Made by a program: the position numbers and the translations under genes
Part shown: piece after piece, positions 28,837-36,619 of the stretch
How positions within the stretch are numbered: the first letter of the stretch is position 1
Layout of the letters: each line of letters starts with the position of its first letter
NCBI RefSeq assembly: GCF_000344615.1
Contig: NZ_KB467824.1
Span: 2,537,963-2,601,962, forward strand
DNA from: Janthinobacterium sp. CG3
Lineage (GTDB): Bacteria; Pseudomonadota; Gammaproteobacteria; Burkholderiales; Burkholderiaceae_D
DNA: 64,000 nt
Direction of reading: 5' to 3'
The notes under the pieces: model-generated
The model's database searches: none
The model's input: the letters and a program-made list of their open reading frames with translations, nothing else
Told to the model about the DNA's origin: nothing

Positions 28837-30258
28837 TTACCCAGCACAGCCTGGCGCCGCGGCGGCAGGGAAAATCAATGTGAATTCAATCAGATCGGCA
28901 TGGGTCCGCACGTTGATGGCACCACCGTGCAGATCCATGATGGCACGCACAATCGAGAGCCCAAGTCCGGTCGATCCATAGGCGTTGCTGCGCGCCGCGT
29001 CCGCGCGAAAGAAGCGCTCGAACAAGCGATCCAAGTGTTGCGGTCCGACCGGTATTCCCCTATTCGCCACGCGAATTTCGGTCGCGCCGTCGCGTGCGAT
29101 TGCGCGCAGCGTAACAGTGCTGCCTTGGTCGGCATGGCGCACCGCGTTCGATACCAGATTGGCCAGCGCACGGCGCAGCAAATTAGGATCCGCCCACACC
29201 TGGCCATCGCCAACGCAATCCAACCGCAATCCGCGCTCGTCGGCCATGCCGCTGAAAAAATCGCAGGCATTTTGCAATTCGCCCAGGGCCGACAGTTGCT
29301 GGCGCGCCAGCACCACGTCGTCTTGCGCCGCGCGCGCCAGAAATAGCATGCTGCCGATCATGCGCGCTAGCCGCTCCAGTTCCTCGATGTTGGAGGCGAT
29401 CAGTTGCTCGTACTCGGTGGCGGTACGGGCATTGGCCAGCATGACTTGGCTTTGAACCAGCATATTGCTAATCGGCGTGCGGAATTCGTGGGCGAGGTCG
29501 GCGGAAAAACTGGACAGGCGCAGGTAGCCTTCCTGCAGCCGGGCGAGCATGGCGTTAAACGCTTCGATCAGGGGCCTAAGTTCGGATGGCGCCGCGTCCA
29601 CGTCGAGCCGCTGGGCCAGCGTGCCCGGCTTCACCAGCGCGGCTTGCTGCGCCAGGGTGCGCAGCGGACGCAGGCCGCGCCGCAGTATGAGCGCCGCCAG
29701 CAGCGCCGCCAGCAACGCGCTGACCAGAACCGCGCCGGCGATCTGGCCCCGGTACCGGGCCAACATCGCGCTACGCTCGGCGTAGACACGCGCGACGATC
29801 ACCGTCACCTCGCCGCCGCCGAGGCGCGCGCTGCCGGCGATAACCCTGCCGGGAGCGTTGCGGCTACTCGACCAGTGGGCGATCGACGCTGGACCCGGCG
29901 CCCATCCGGCCGACGCCGGCACAGGATACGACTCGCCAGACGCGTTGATGTCGACCAGCACCGCCCCGCCGGGCGCCAGCAAGCGTACTAGTGAGTTCTC
30001 CTGGCCGCTCATCGTATCGCGGAAATAGTCTGGCTGAGAGCTGACCAGTTCGGCCGCGCCGGGGCGCCCGAGCAGCATCTGTACCTGGCGCAGCTTGCCC
30101 AACAGCTGGATGTCGTCGCGCCGCTCGAGTTCGCCGACGAAAGCCCGATACAGGTACATACCCAGCCCGGCGGCGGAGAGCGCGACCACCAGCACGAACA
30201 TGGCGGTAACCCGTAGCGTCAGCGACTGGCGAAGTGAATGACAAGACGCGGCCTTCAC
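28837..30258 (-). CDS. CusS/HprS-type membrane sensor histidine kinase
   Basis: The 473-residue kinase has two membrane segments (about residues 16-38 and 175-195) flanking a periplasmic domain, then HAMP. HisKA carries the phospho-acceptor in [13 protein letters not shown], and HATPase has N-box [10 protein letters not shown] and [14 protein letters not shown] chose the GTG at 30258: it overlaps the regulator's stop as GTGA and has GAGGAAGC just upstream. A GTG at 30279 is possible. The heavy-metal-sensor branch includes CusS (copper) and HprS (peroxide and chlorine stress). Its neighbours, divergent glcG-like and hiuH genes, make an HprS-like role more likely. Confidence 0.88.
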   Translation of the reverse strand: MKAASCHSLRQSLTLRVTAMFVLVVALSAAGLGMYLYRAFVGELERRDDIQLLGKLRQVQMLLGRPGAAELVSSQPDYFRDTMSGQENSLVRLLAPGGAVLVDINASGESYPVPASAGWAPGPASIAHWSSSRNAPGRVIAGSARLGGGEVTVIVARVYAERSAMLARYRGQIAGAVLVSALLAALLAALILRRGLRPLRTLAQQAALVKPGTLAQRLDVDAAPSELRPLIEAFNAMLARLQEGYLRLSSFSADLAHEFRTPISNMLVQSQVMLANARTATEYEQLIASNIEELERLARMIGSMLFLARAAQDDVVLARQQLSALGELQNACDFFSGMADERGLRLDCVGDGQVWADPNLLRRALANLVSNAVRHADQGSTVTLRAIARDGATEIRVANRGIPVGPQHLDRLFERFFRADAARSNAYGSTGLGLSIVRAIMDLHGGAINVRTHADLIEFTLIFPAAAAPGCAG

Positions 30259-30941
30259 GCAGACGCTTCCTCGTCGCACACATAACCCATGCCACGCCGC
30301 GTATGGATTAACTTTCGGGGGAAGGGATCGTCGATCTTGCGTCGCAAGCGGCGCACCGCCGCATCGATGACATTGGTGTCGCTGTCAAAATTCATGTTCC
30401 ACACTTGGGAGGCGATCAGTGAACGAGACAGCACTTGGCCCTGGCGGCGCGCCAACAAATGCAGCAAAGCGAACTCTTGGGCCGTCAATGTGATCGTCAC
30501 GGCGCCGCGCCGCACACGACGCCGCAATACGTCGATATCCATGTCGCCGATTTGGATCAGGTCTTCCTCGCGCGCCGGGCCGCGCCGTAACAGCGTGCGA
30601 ATCCGCGCCACCAGTTCGACGAATGCAAACGGCTTCACCAGATAGTCGTCGGCGCCCAGTTCGAGGCCACGCACCCGGTCCTGCACCGCGTCACGCGCCG
30701 TCAGAAACAGCACCGGGATCTGCGCGGTCGCCGGGTCGTCGCGCAAGGCGGTGAGAACCTGCCAGCCATCCATACGCGGCAGCATGACGTCGAGCACGAT
30801 CAAGTCGGTCTCGCCTTCGCGCGCAATCGATAAACCGTCGCGCCCGTTGCGCGCAAGCTGCGTGGAGAATCCCGACTCGCTCAAACCGCGCTGCAGATAG
30901 TCGCCGGTTTTCGGCTCGTCTTCAATTACCAGGATAGTCAT
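30255..30941 (-). CDS. CusR/HprR-type OmpR-family response regulator
   Basis: The 228-residue protein has a receiver domain ([18 protein letters not shown]; phospho-Asp in [15 protein letters not shown]; Lys in [10 protein letters not shown]) and a winged-helix output domain ending [10 protein letters not shown]. The stretch [20 protein letters not shown] is typical of the CusR/CopR/HprR group. The ATG at 30941 gives [10 protein letters not shown], the normal start, although no strong ribosome site is visible. It is co-transcribed with the kinase and divergent from the glcG-like gene, with a CusR-type palindrome between. Confidence 0.9.
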   Translation of the reverse strand: MTILVIEDEPKTGDYLQRGLSESGFSTQLARNGRDGLSIAREGETDLIVLDVMLPRMDGWQVLTALRDDPATAQIPVLFLTARDAVQDRVRGLELGADDYLVKPFAFVELVARIRTLLRRGPAREEDLIQIGDMDIDVLRRRVRRGAVTITLTAQEFALLHLLARRQGQVLSRSLIASQVWNMNFDSDTNVIDAAVRRLRRKIDDPFPRKLIHTRRGMGYVCDEEASA

Positions 30942-30994
30942 GGGCACAGGCACCGGATAAACCCACATTGTATGCCGATCGAAGCTGCTCGAAC

Positions 30995-31010
30995 ATGACG
31001 AAACTGTCAT
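30995..31010. promoter_or_regulatory. CusR/HprR-type palindromic operator
   Basis: ATGAC-GAAACT-GTCAT is an inverted repeat with six bases between the arms. It has the same half-sites and spacing as the E. coli CusR/HprR box (ATGACAANNTTGTCAT). It lies in the 138-base divergent region between the response regulator and the glcG-like gene, 69 bases before the latter's ATG. It probably lets the regulator control both sides. Confidence 0.7.
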
Positions 31011-31079
31011 CCGGCGGTCAGGATTGCGTAGTGCGGCGAGTGGGAAAATGGCTGCCATACCAACTGACCAAGGAACATC

Positions 31080-31583
31080 ATGCGCAAACCGATTATCCTG
31101 ATGACGACGCTGGCGACGCTGGCAGCGCTTCCGGCGGCGGCCCAATTTCGCGATTTGCCCGAATTGACGCTGGAGGCAGCTAACCGCCTGGCCGGCAGCG
31201 CCATCGAGACCTGCCGCAGCCAAGGCCGCGCGATCGTCGTCTCCGTGCTCGACCGGGGCGGCAACTTGGTAGCGTTGCAGCGTGCTGACGGAGTTGGTCC
31301 GCACAATATCGAAGCCAGCAGGCGCAAGGCATACACCGCTTTATCGACCAAAAACGCCACGCTCGACCTGGCGCGCCAAGCGCAAGCCAATCCTGACGCC
31401 CGCAATTTGGCCACCTTGCCTGAATTGCTGCTGCTGGGCGGCGGCATACCGCTGCTGGTAGGCGCTCAGCCCGTAGGCGCCATCGGCGTCGCCGGCGGTG
31501 GCGGCGCGTCCAACGATCACGCCTGTGCAATAGCCGCCATCCGTACTCTGCCCGGCCTGGATCAGCCCCATCCCACCCTTTGA
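31080..31583 (+). CDS. Periplasmic GlcG/HbpS-family (DUF336) protein
   Basis: The 167-residue protein has a signal peptide of about 21 residues ([12 protein letters not shown]) and a GlcG/HbpS domain: [57 protein letters not shown]. Family members bind haem or small ligands, and HbpS is tied to oxidative-stress sensing in Streptomyces. AAGGAACATC precedes the ATG. The next gene, hiuH, starts 29 bases downstream, so the two form an operon divergent from the two-component system. Ligand and role are unknown. Confidence 0.88.
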   Translation: MRKPIILMTTLATLAALPAAAQFRDLPELTLEAANRLAGSAIETCRSQGRAIVVSVLDRGGNLVALQRADGVGPHNIEASRRKAYTALSTKNATLDLARQAQANPDARNLATLPELLLLGGGIPLLVGAQPVGAIGVAGGGGASNDHACAIAAIRTLPGLDQPHPTL

Positions 31584-31612
31584 TCCCTTCCACAACCATT
31601 TAGGAGAACAGC

Positions 31613-32023
31613 ATGAAACGAATTAAACAACTGGTACTTGCTTGCGCACTGGCCTCGACCACGGCCCTCGCGGCGGCCGCGCCCAACCCGCTCAGCGTCC
31701 ATGTGCTCGACCTGCAAAGCGGCCAACCGGCTGCCGGTGTTGATGTCACCCTGGAGCAGCACGTGGGCGAACAGTGGCGCCAATTGAGCACCGGCGCCAC
31801 CAACGCGCAAGGCCGGATTCCCGCCCTTTATCCCGCCGACAAAAAAATGACGGCCGGCGAATACCGGATTGTTTTCAACATCGGCGAATACTATGCGCGC
31901 TACGGGCGAGCGACTTTCTTTTCCCGCGTACCTGTCCAGTTTAGCGCGGATGCAACGGCTGAGCACTACCATATTCCTTTGCTTCTGAGTCCGTTCGGCT
32001 ATTCGACCTATCGCGGCAACTAA
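31613..32023 (+). CDS. hiuH: Exported 5-hydroxyisourate hydrolase (transthyretin-like)
   Basis: The 136-residue protein has a signal peptide (VLACALASTTALAAAA, about 23 residues) and the HIUase fold. LSVHVLDLQSGQPAAGVDV is the N-terminal His motif, quoted here as LSVHVLDLQSGQPAAG, and the end is HYHIPLLLSPFGYSTYRG with Asn as the final residue in place of the usual Ser. It hydrolyses 5-hydroxyisourate from urate oxidation. Periplasmic HiuH is known from E. coli, where hprRS lies next to it and controls it. AGGAGAAC precedes the ATG. No urate oxidase gene is nearby. Confidence 0.92.
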   Translation: MKRIKQLVLACALASTTALAAAAPNPLSVHVLDLQSGQPAAGVDVTLEQHVGEQWRQLSTGATNAQGRIPALYPADKKMTAGEYRIVFNIGEYYARYGRATFFSRVPVQFSADATAEHYHIPLLLSPFGYSTYRGN

Positions 32024-32081
32024 GGCTTATGTAGGCCGCGGCGCCCGGCCGCGGGACCTGGCACGGCAGCTGGGAGGGGTT

Positions 32082-32462
32082 TCAAGCCGGGTCGCCGCCG
32101 CCCTCGACGATGGCGTTCACTCGGTCGAGGAAGTCGATGTAGTTGATCGGCTTTTCGATATAGCCGTCGCAGCCGGCTTCCAGCAGCCGCTCGCGGTCGC
32201 CCTTCATGGCGAACGCCGTCAGCGCCACCACCGGCACCGCGCGGGTGCGCGGGTCGGCCTTGAGTATCCGGGTCGCCTCGATGCCGTCCATGCCCGGCAT
32301 CTGGATGTCCATCAGGATCAGGTCGAGCTGCTCGCGCCGGGCGATGTCGATCGCCAGCGGCGCCCGGTCGGCCTCGAACAGGATGTGGCCGCAGCTCTCC
32401 AGCAGCGTTTCGACCAGCGTCATGTTGGCCGGCGAGTCTTCGACAATCAGTATGCGCGCCAT
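32082..32462 (-). CDS. Single-domain response regulator (DivK-like)
   Basis: The 126-residue protein is a lone receiver domain: ILIVEDSPANMTLVETLL, phospho-Asp in LILMDIQMPGMDGIEATR, Thr in VVALTAFAM and Lys in GYIEKPINYIDFL. It has no output domain. It starts 10 bases after the hybrid kinase gene ends, so it probably receives phosphate from that kinase or passes it on. Confidence 0.92.
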   Translation of the reverse strand: MARILIVEDSPANMTLVETLLESCGHILFEADRAPLAIDIARREQLDLILMDIQMPGMDGIEATRILKADPRTRAVPVVALTAFAMKGDRERLLEAGCDGYIEKPINYIDFLDRVNAIVEGGGDPA

Positions 32463-32472
32463 GGCGCCCTCC

Positions 32473-35103
32473 TCAACGTGGGTCCGGCGCAGCGTCGTGC
32501 TGCTGCAGGGCGCGGTTCACTTCGCGCAGCAGTTGTTGGCGGTTGAAGCTGCCCTTTTTCATGATGCGCACCACCTGGCCGTTCAGGCGCACGCGCTCGG
32601 CCTGGCCGACCGTGTCGCCGCTCAGCACCAGCGCCGGCACGCCGGCCGTCTCGGGCAGCAGTCTCAGCGCGTCGATCAGCTCGAAACCGCTGATGTCGGG
32701 CAGCAGCAGGTCGACGATGATCAGGTCGGGCGGGTCGCTGCGCGCCAGCGCGATGGCGCTGTGGCCGTCCGGCGCGCACAACACCTTGTAATTGAGCCCG
32801 CCTAGCAGGGCCGCCACCCGCGCGCTGGCGGCGGCGTCCTCGTCGACCAGCAGCACGGTCGGCGCCAGCGCGCTGTCGCCGACCAGGCCGAGCGCGTAGA
32901 CGGCGTCGATCAGCGCCTGGTGCTGGATCGGCTTTTGCAGCAGTTGCGCCGCGCCCAGCGCGCAAGCCTTGAGTTCCTCGGCGATCAGCGAGACGAGCAG
33001 CACCGGCGTCGGCCCCAATAGTGGATTGGCCTTGAGCTGTTCGAGCACGTCCCAGCCGCTGGCGCCCGGCAGCACCAGGTCGAGCGTGATCAGGTCGGGC
33101 GCGCCGTGCTCGGCCAGCGCCAGCGCGCTGGCGGCGTCGGCCGCCAGCGCGACTTCGAAGCCGATGCTTTCGAAGTGCAGGCGCAGCAACGCGGCGGCCT
33201 GGACGTCGTCCTCGATCACCAGCACGCGGCGCCCGCGCGGCGGCTCGACCGCGCCCGGGCCGGCCAGCGCGCGCCACGGCAGCCAGACCGAGAACTGGCT
33301 GCCCATCCCGGCGCCGCTGGCGACGCCGACGGTGCCGCCGTGCAGCGCCGCCATGCGGCTCACCAGCGCCAACCCCAGGCCGCTGCCCTCGTGGTGGCGG
33401 GCCATCGACGAGTCGAGCTGGCGGAAGCTCTGGAACAGGTGGCGCATGTCGTCCGGGTTGACGCCGATGCCGTGGTCGCGCACGCGAATTTCCAGCCACT
33501 GCTGGAACTGGCCCGGCGGCAGCGGCAGCACCCGCGTCGTCATGCCGGCCGGCGCGCCCTGGCCGACCCCGGCGCGTCCCAGGCGGTGCGCCGACAGCGT
33601 CACCTGGCCGCCGTCGGCGCTGAACTTGACCGCGTTCGACAGCAGGTTGTAGGCGATCTGCTTGAGCTTGCGCAGGTCGAACATGGCCGCTTCCAGCTCG
33701 CCGCAGGGCTCGAAGGCGAACGTCACGGCGCGCTTCGCCGCACCCTCCAGCACCAGGCTCAGGCAGCCGCGCAGCAGCGCGTCCGGCTGCACCGGTTCGA
33801 GTTCCAGTTCCATCTTGCCGGCTTCGACCTTGGACAGGTCGAGGATGTCGTTGATCAGCGCCAGCAGGTGCTTGCCGCTGGTGACGACGTGGCCGACACA
33901 GACCTGCTGCCTCTCGCTGAGCGGTCCCACCACGCCGCCGCGCAGCAGGTCGGAAAAGCCAATGATGGCGTTGAGCGGGGTGCGCAACTCGTGCGACATA
34001 TTCGACAGGAACTCCGACTTGAGCCGGCTGGCCTCCTCCAGCTGGCGGTTCTTCTCGTCGATCTCGCCCTGGCGCTCTTGCAGCGCGCGCACCGCCAGTT
34101 CCAGGTCGCGGTTTTTCTGCTCCAGGATGGCCAGCAGCTCGGCGCGGCTGTCGGCCAGCGCGCGCGCCGCGCGCATCTCGGCGGCTTCGCGCTCCTTGGC
34201 GCCGAGTTCGGCGCGCACGCGCCGGCGATCATCCTCGAATTGCTTGCGCCGCAGCTGCGCGCGCACGCGCGCCTTGAGCACGTCGAACTCGCTCGACTTG
34301 AGCACGTAGTCGTCGGCGCCGATGCTCAGGCCCTCGATCATGGCGTCACGGTCCTCCATCGCCGTGAGCATGATCAAGGGGATGTCGCGGGTGGCCGGGT
34401 CGGCCTTCAGGCGGCGGCAGGTTTCGGTGCCGCCCAGGCCGGGCATGATGCGGTCGAGCAGGATGCAGTCGACCGCCTGCGCCCGCACCATCCGCAGCGC
34501 CTCCTCGCCCGAGTGCGCCAGGATCACGTCGTAGCCCTCGCCCAGCAGCACCTCGGCCTGCACGCGCAGGTAGCTTGGGCTGTCGTCGACGGCCAGGATG
34601 CGGGTTGCGCCGAGCAGGCCGGCCGCCGGCTGGCAGGCGCCGTCGCCGGCCTTGCGCAGCACCGCCTCGAGCCGCGCCAATATCATCGCCAGGCCCTCGT
34701 CCTTGCGCACGAAGGCGTCGGCGCCGCTGTCGAGCGCGTTCAGCTCGGCGCCCTGCCGCTCGGACGCGGTCAGCAGGATACAGGGGAGGTGGCGCAGCGC
34801 CGCGTCCAGGCGCAGCTTGCGCACCACGCCGTGGCCGTCGATGCCCGGCAGGACGGCGTCGACCAGCACCGCCGCCGGCCGGTACTGGCCGATGCTGCGC
34901 AGGCCCTCCTCGCCGCTGGCGGCGCCGGCCACCGCGTAGCCGCGCGCGCGCAGCGCCTCGGCCAGCTCGCCGCGGAAGGTGGCGCAGTCGTCGATTACCA
35001 GGATCGTCGCCGGCGCCGCCGCGGCGGAGGCCTGCTCCAGGTCGGCGCGCGCCGTCAGGCTGTCGTCGACGATGGGGACAGGCGGCAGCGGGCCGGCGTT
35101 CAT
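32473..35103 (-). CDS. Soluble hybrid histidine kinase, REC-REC-HisKA-HATPase-REC-REC
   Basis: The protein is about 876 residues with no membrane segment or PAS/GAF sensor. In order it has REC1 (about 33-145, VLVDAVLPGIDG), REC2 (about 170-290, CILLDRIMPGLGG), a coiled coil (about 295-370), HisKA with FLSNMSHELRTPLNAIIGF, HATPase with NLLSNAVKFSADGG and HEGSGLGLALVSRMA, REC3 (about 635-745, ITLDLVLPGASG) and REC4 (about 760-870, IIVDLLLPDISG). Each receiver keeps its acceptor Asp. The ATG at 35103 overlaps the stop of a 28-codon frame as ATGA. Input probably comes through the N-terminal receivers from other kinases, making it an integrating node (inference). A single-receiver gene follows. 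Confidence 0.88.
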   Translation of the reverse strand: MNAGPLPPVPIVDDSLTARADLEQASAAAAPATILVIDDCATFRGELAEALRARGYAVAGAASGEEGLRSIGQYRPAAVLVDAVLPGIDGHGVVRKLRLDAALRHLPCILLTASERQGAELNALDSGADAFVRKDEGLAMILARLEAVLRKAGDGACQPAAGLLGATRILAVDDSPSYLRVQAEVLLGEGYDVILAHSGEEALRMVRAQAVDCILLDRIMPGLGGTETCRRLKADPATRDIPLIMLTAMEDRDAMIEGLSIGADDYVLKSSEFDVLKARVRAQLRRKQFEDDRRRVRAELGAKEREAAEMRAARALADSRAELLAILEQKNRDLELAVRALQERQGEIDEKNRQLEEASRLKSEFLSNMSHELRTPLNAIIGFSDLLRGGVVGPLSERQQVCVGHVVTSGKHLLALINDILDLSKVEAGKMELELEPVQPDALLRGCLSLVLEGAAKRAVTFAFEPCGELEAAMFDLRKLKQIAYNLLSNAVKFSADGGQVTLSAHRLGRAGVGQGAPAGMTTRVLPLPPGQFQQWLEIRVRDHGIGVNPDDMRHLFQSFRQLDSSMARHHEGSGLGLALVSRMAALHGGTVGVASGAGMGSQFSVWLPWRALAGPGAVEPPRGRRVLVIEDDVQAAALLRLHFESIGFEVALAADAASALALAEHGAPDLITLDLVLPGASGWDVLEQLKANPLLGPTPVLLVSLIAEELKACALGAAQLLQKPIQHQALIDAVYALGLVGDSALAPTVLLVDEDAAASARVAALLGGLNYKVLCAPDGHSAIALARSDPPDLIIVDLLLPDISGFELIDALRLLPETAGVPALVLSGDTVGQAERVRLNGQVVRIMKKGSFNRQQLLREVNRALQQHDAAPDPR

Positions 35104-35186
35104 GGCGCCTGCGCCAGCGCGACCAGCGCCAGGCCGATGCCGGGCAGCGGCAGCACCCGTCTTGCCGTGTTCGGCAGCGCCGTCAT
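35100..35186 (-). CDS. 28-codon mini-gene coupled to the hybrid kinase
   Basis: The frame reads MTALPNTARRVLPLPGIGLA and ends ALAQAP. Its ATG overlaps the stop of the 69-codon frame upstream (ATGA at 35186-35183) and its TGA overlaps the kinase start (ATGA at 35103-35100). This double overlap is hard to explain unless ribosomes cross it. Product function is unknown. It could serve only to couple translation, or be the eroded end of a larger protein. Confidence 0.4.
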   Translation of the reverse strand: MTALPNTARRVLPLPGIGLALVALAQAP

Positions 35187-35392
35187 ACGGCCGGCTCCGC
35201 CACGCGGCTTTGCCAGACGCTGGCGGGGGCCCGGTCAAGCATGGACGCGGGCATCGCGGCGAGCGCCTCGAGCGGTAGCGGGCGCGGGGTGTCGCGCGCG
35301 TGGCGCAGCGGCAGCGCGTACGCCAGTTGACCGCCGCGGCACAGCGGGAACGACGTCGATAGCGCTGGCTCTGGCTCTGGCGCGTTCTGCAC
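35183..35392 (-). CDS. Small protein upstream of the hybrid kinase, faintly CheW-like
   Basis: The 69-residue frame starts with GTG at 35392, with GGGAG seven bases before it. The segment CRGGQLAYALPLRHARDT and the following PLPLEALAAMP loosely recall the first strands of CheW, but the rest of that domain is absent. It leads into the 28-codon frame and then the hybrid kinase through ATGA overlaps. Either it is a small regulator or the start of a degraded CheW gene. Low certainty. Confidence 0.4.
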   Translation of the reverse strand: MQNAPEPEPALSTSFPLCRGGQLAYALPLRHARDTPRPLPLEALAAMPASMLDRAPASVWQSRVAEPAV

Positions 35393-35542
35393 TGTCAGGC
35401 TCCCTGTTCGGCAGCGGCGGCGTGGGCCGGCGCACAGTCGGTTTCGTCAATCAAGCGGGTTTATTTCCCAGCAATACTACACCCAGTCTTGCCCAACATA
35501 ACTAATTTTCATCAAAATGCGCGCACCCCGGCGCGGAAAGAA

Positions 35543-35597
35543 AGTATCGACTATTGCGTGGGTAGTATCAAGGCCGGCGCGGGATCGTTGCTAGACT
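35543..35597 (+). promoter_or_regulatory. Promoter of the dehydrogenase-porin genes with phased AGTATC repeats
   Basis: AGTATC at 35543-35548 and 35564-35569 are 21 bp apart. The second ends 22 nt before TAGACT (35592-35597), which with TGC in front forms an extended -10. The flanks AGTATCGAC (first site) and AGTATCA (second site) are the same as in the mtlE promoter. A start point near 35604 would give a leader of about 45 nt before the first coding region. Confidence 0.65.
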
Positions 35598-35648
35598 TTC
35601 CCCAACGGTGCCAGAGCGCATCGCCTACCCACAGACAAGGAGATTTCA

Positions 35649-35714
35649 ATGAAGCTCGACACCCGCGCCAGCGCGCACCACGGCCGTCCGCGCGGCAAGG
35701 CAGCGGCGCCATGA
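35649..35714 (+). CDS. 21-residue leader reading frame coupled to the dehydrogenase
   Basis: An ATG with a strong ribosome site (ACAAGGAGATTTCA) opens a frame of 21 residues rich in Arg, His and Ala. Its TGA overlaps the dehydrogenase ATG (ATGA at 35711-35714). The dehydrogenase has no clear ribosome site of its own, so its translation probably depends on this leader. It may be a remnant of a deleted gene or a control element. I see no run of one amino acid suggesting attenuation. Confidence 0.5.
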   Translation: MKLDTRASAHHGRPRGKAAAP

Positions 35715-36493
35715 ACCGGCTTGCATCGAAACACGCGGTGCTGACCGGCGCCGGCGGCGGCATCGGCCTGGCGGTGGCCGAGGCTTACCTGGCCGAAGGC
35801 GCGCGCTGCAGCGTGGTCGACCTGGCGCCGACGCCGCCGGCCGCGGCGGCGGCACTGCTGGCGCGCTATCCGGACCAATTGTGCTACCTGGCCGCCGACG
35901 TGCGCGACGCCGGCTCGGTCGGCGCCATGCTGGCGGCCGCCGTCGAACGCCACGGCCCGGTCGACATCCTGTTCAACAACGCCGCCGTGTTCGACATGGC
36001 GCCGCTGCTGGAGTCGGACCTGGCGATGTACCAGCGCCTTTTCGACGTCAACGTCAAAGGCATGTTCATCGTCATGCAGCAAGTATTGCAGGGCATGGTC
36101 GACGCCGGCCGCCGCGGCGCCATCATCAACCTCGCGTCGCAGGCCGGACGCCGCGGCGAGGCGCTGGTGTCGCACTACTGCGCCAGCAAGGCCGCCGTGA
36201 TCAGCTACACCCAGTCGGCCGCGCTGGCCATGGCGCCGCGCGGCATCCGCGTCAACGCCATCGCGCCGGGCGTGGTGGACACGCCGATGTGGGGCCACGT
36301 CGACGCGCTGTTCGCCCGTTATGAAAACCTGCAACCGGGCGAGAAGAAGCGCGCGGTCGGGCTGGCGGTACCACTCGGGCGCATGGGCACGCCGGCCGAC
36401 CTGGCCGGCACGGCGATCTTCCTGGCCAGCGACGATTCGGCCTACATCACGGCGCAGACGATCAACGTCGACGGCGGCTCGGTGATGAGCTAG
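35711..36493 (+). CDS. SDR-family polyol (sorbitol/iditol-type) dehydrogenase
   Basis: The 260-residue short-chain dehydrogenase has the nucleotide motif TGAGGGIGLAVAEAYLAEG, NNAAVFDMAPLLE, catalytic Ser in NLASQAGRRGE, YCASK, and the end AYITAQTINVDGGSVMS. The length and the stretch VGLAVPLGRMGTPADLAGTA resemble SmoS-type sorbitol dehydrogenases, which oxidise D-glucitol to fructose or galactitol to tagatose. Its promoter has the same repeats as the mtl importer operon, and a sugar porin follows 126 bases downstream. Both support a polyol substrate. Confidence 0.85.
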   Translation: MNRLASKHAVLTGAGGGIGLAVAEAYLAEGARCSVVDLAPTPPAAAAALLARYPDQLCYLAADVRDAGSVGAMLAAAVERHGPVDILFNNAAVFDMAPLLESDLAMYQRLFDVNVKGMFIVMQQVLQGMVDAGRRGAIINLASQAGRRGEALVSHYCASKAAVISYTQSAALAMAPRGIRVNAIAPGVVDTPMWGHVDALFARYENLQPGEKKRAVGLAVPLGRMGTPADLAGTAIFLASDDSAYITAQTINVDGGSVMS

Positions 36494-36619
36494 CCGTCCG
36501 CGTATCCATTAGTAGCAGCAACACCGCGGCGCCACCCCGGCGCCGCGGCGGTACCCTTATGTCCCGAGCAATCGTTTAACACATAGTCAACACATAAAAA
36601 TATAACCAGGAGACACACC

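Noticed and set aside
28647-28883. 78-codon plus-strand frame between the GST and sensor kinase genes
   Set aside because: Low-complexity Arg/Thr-rich product that runs into the end of the kinase gene on the other strand; no support.
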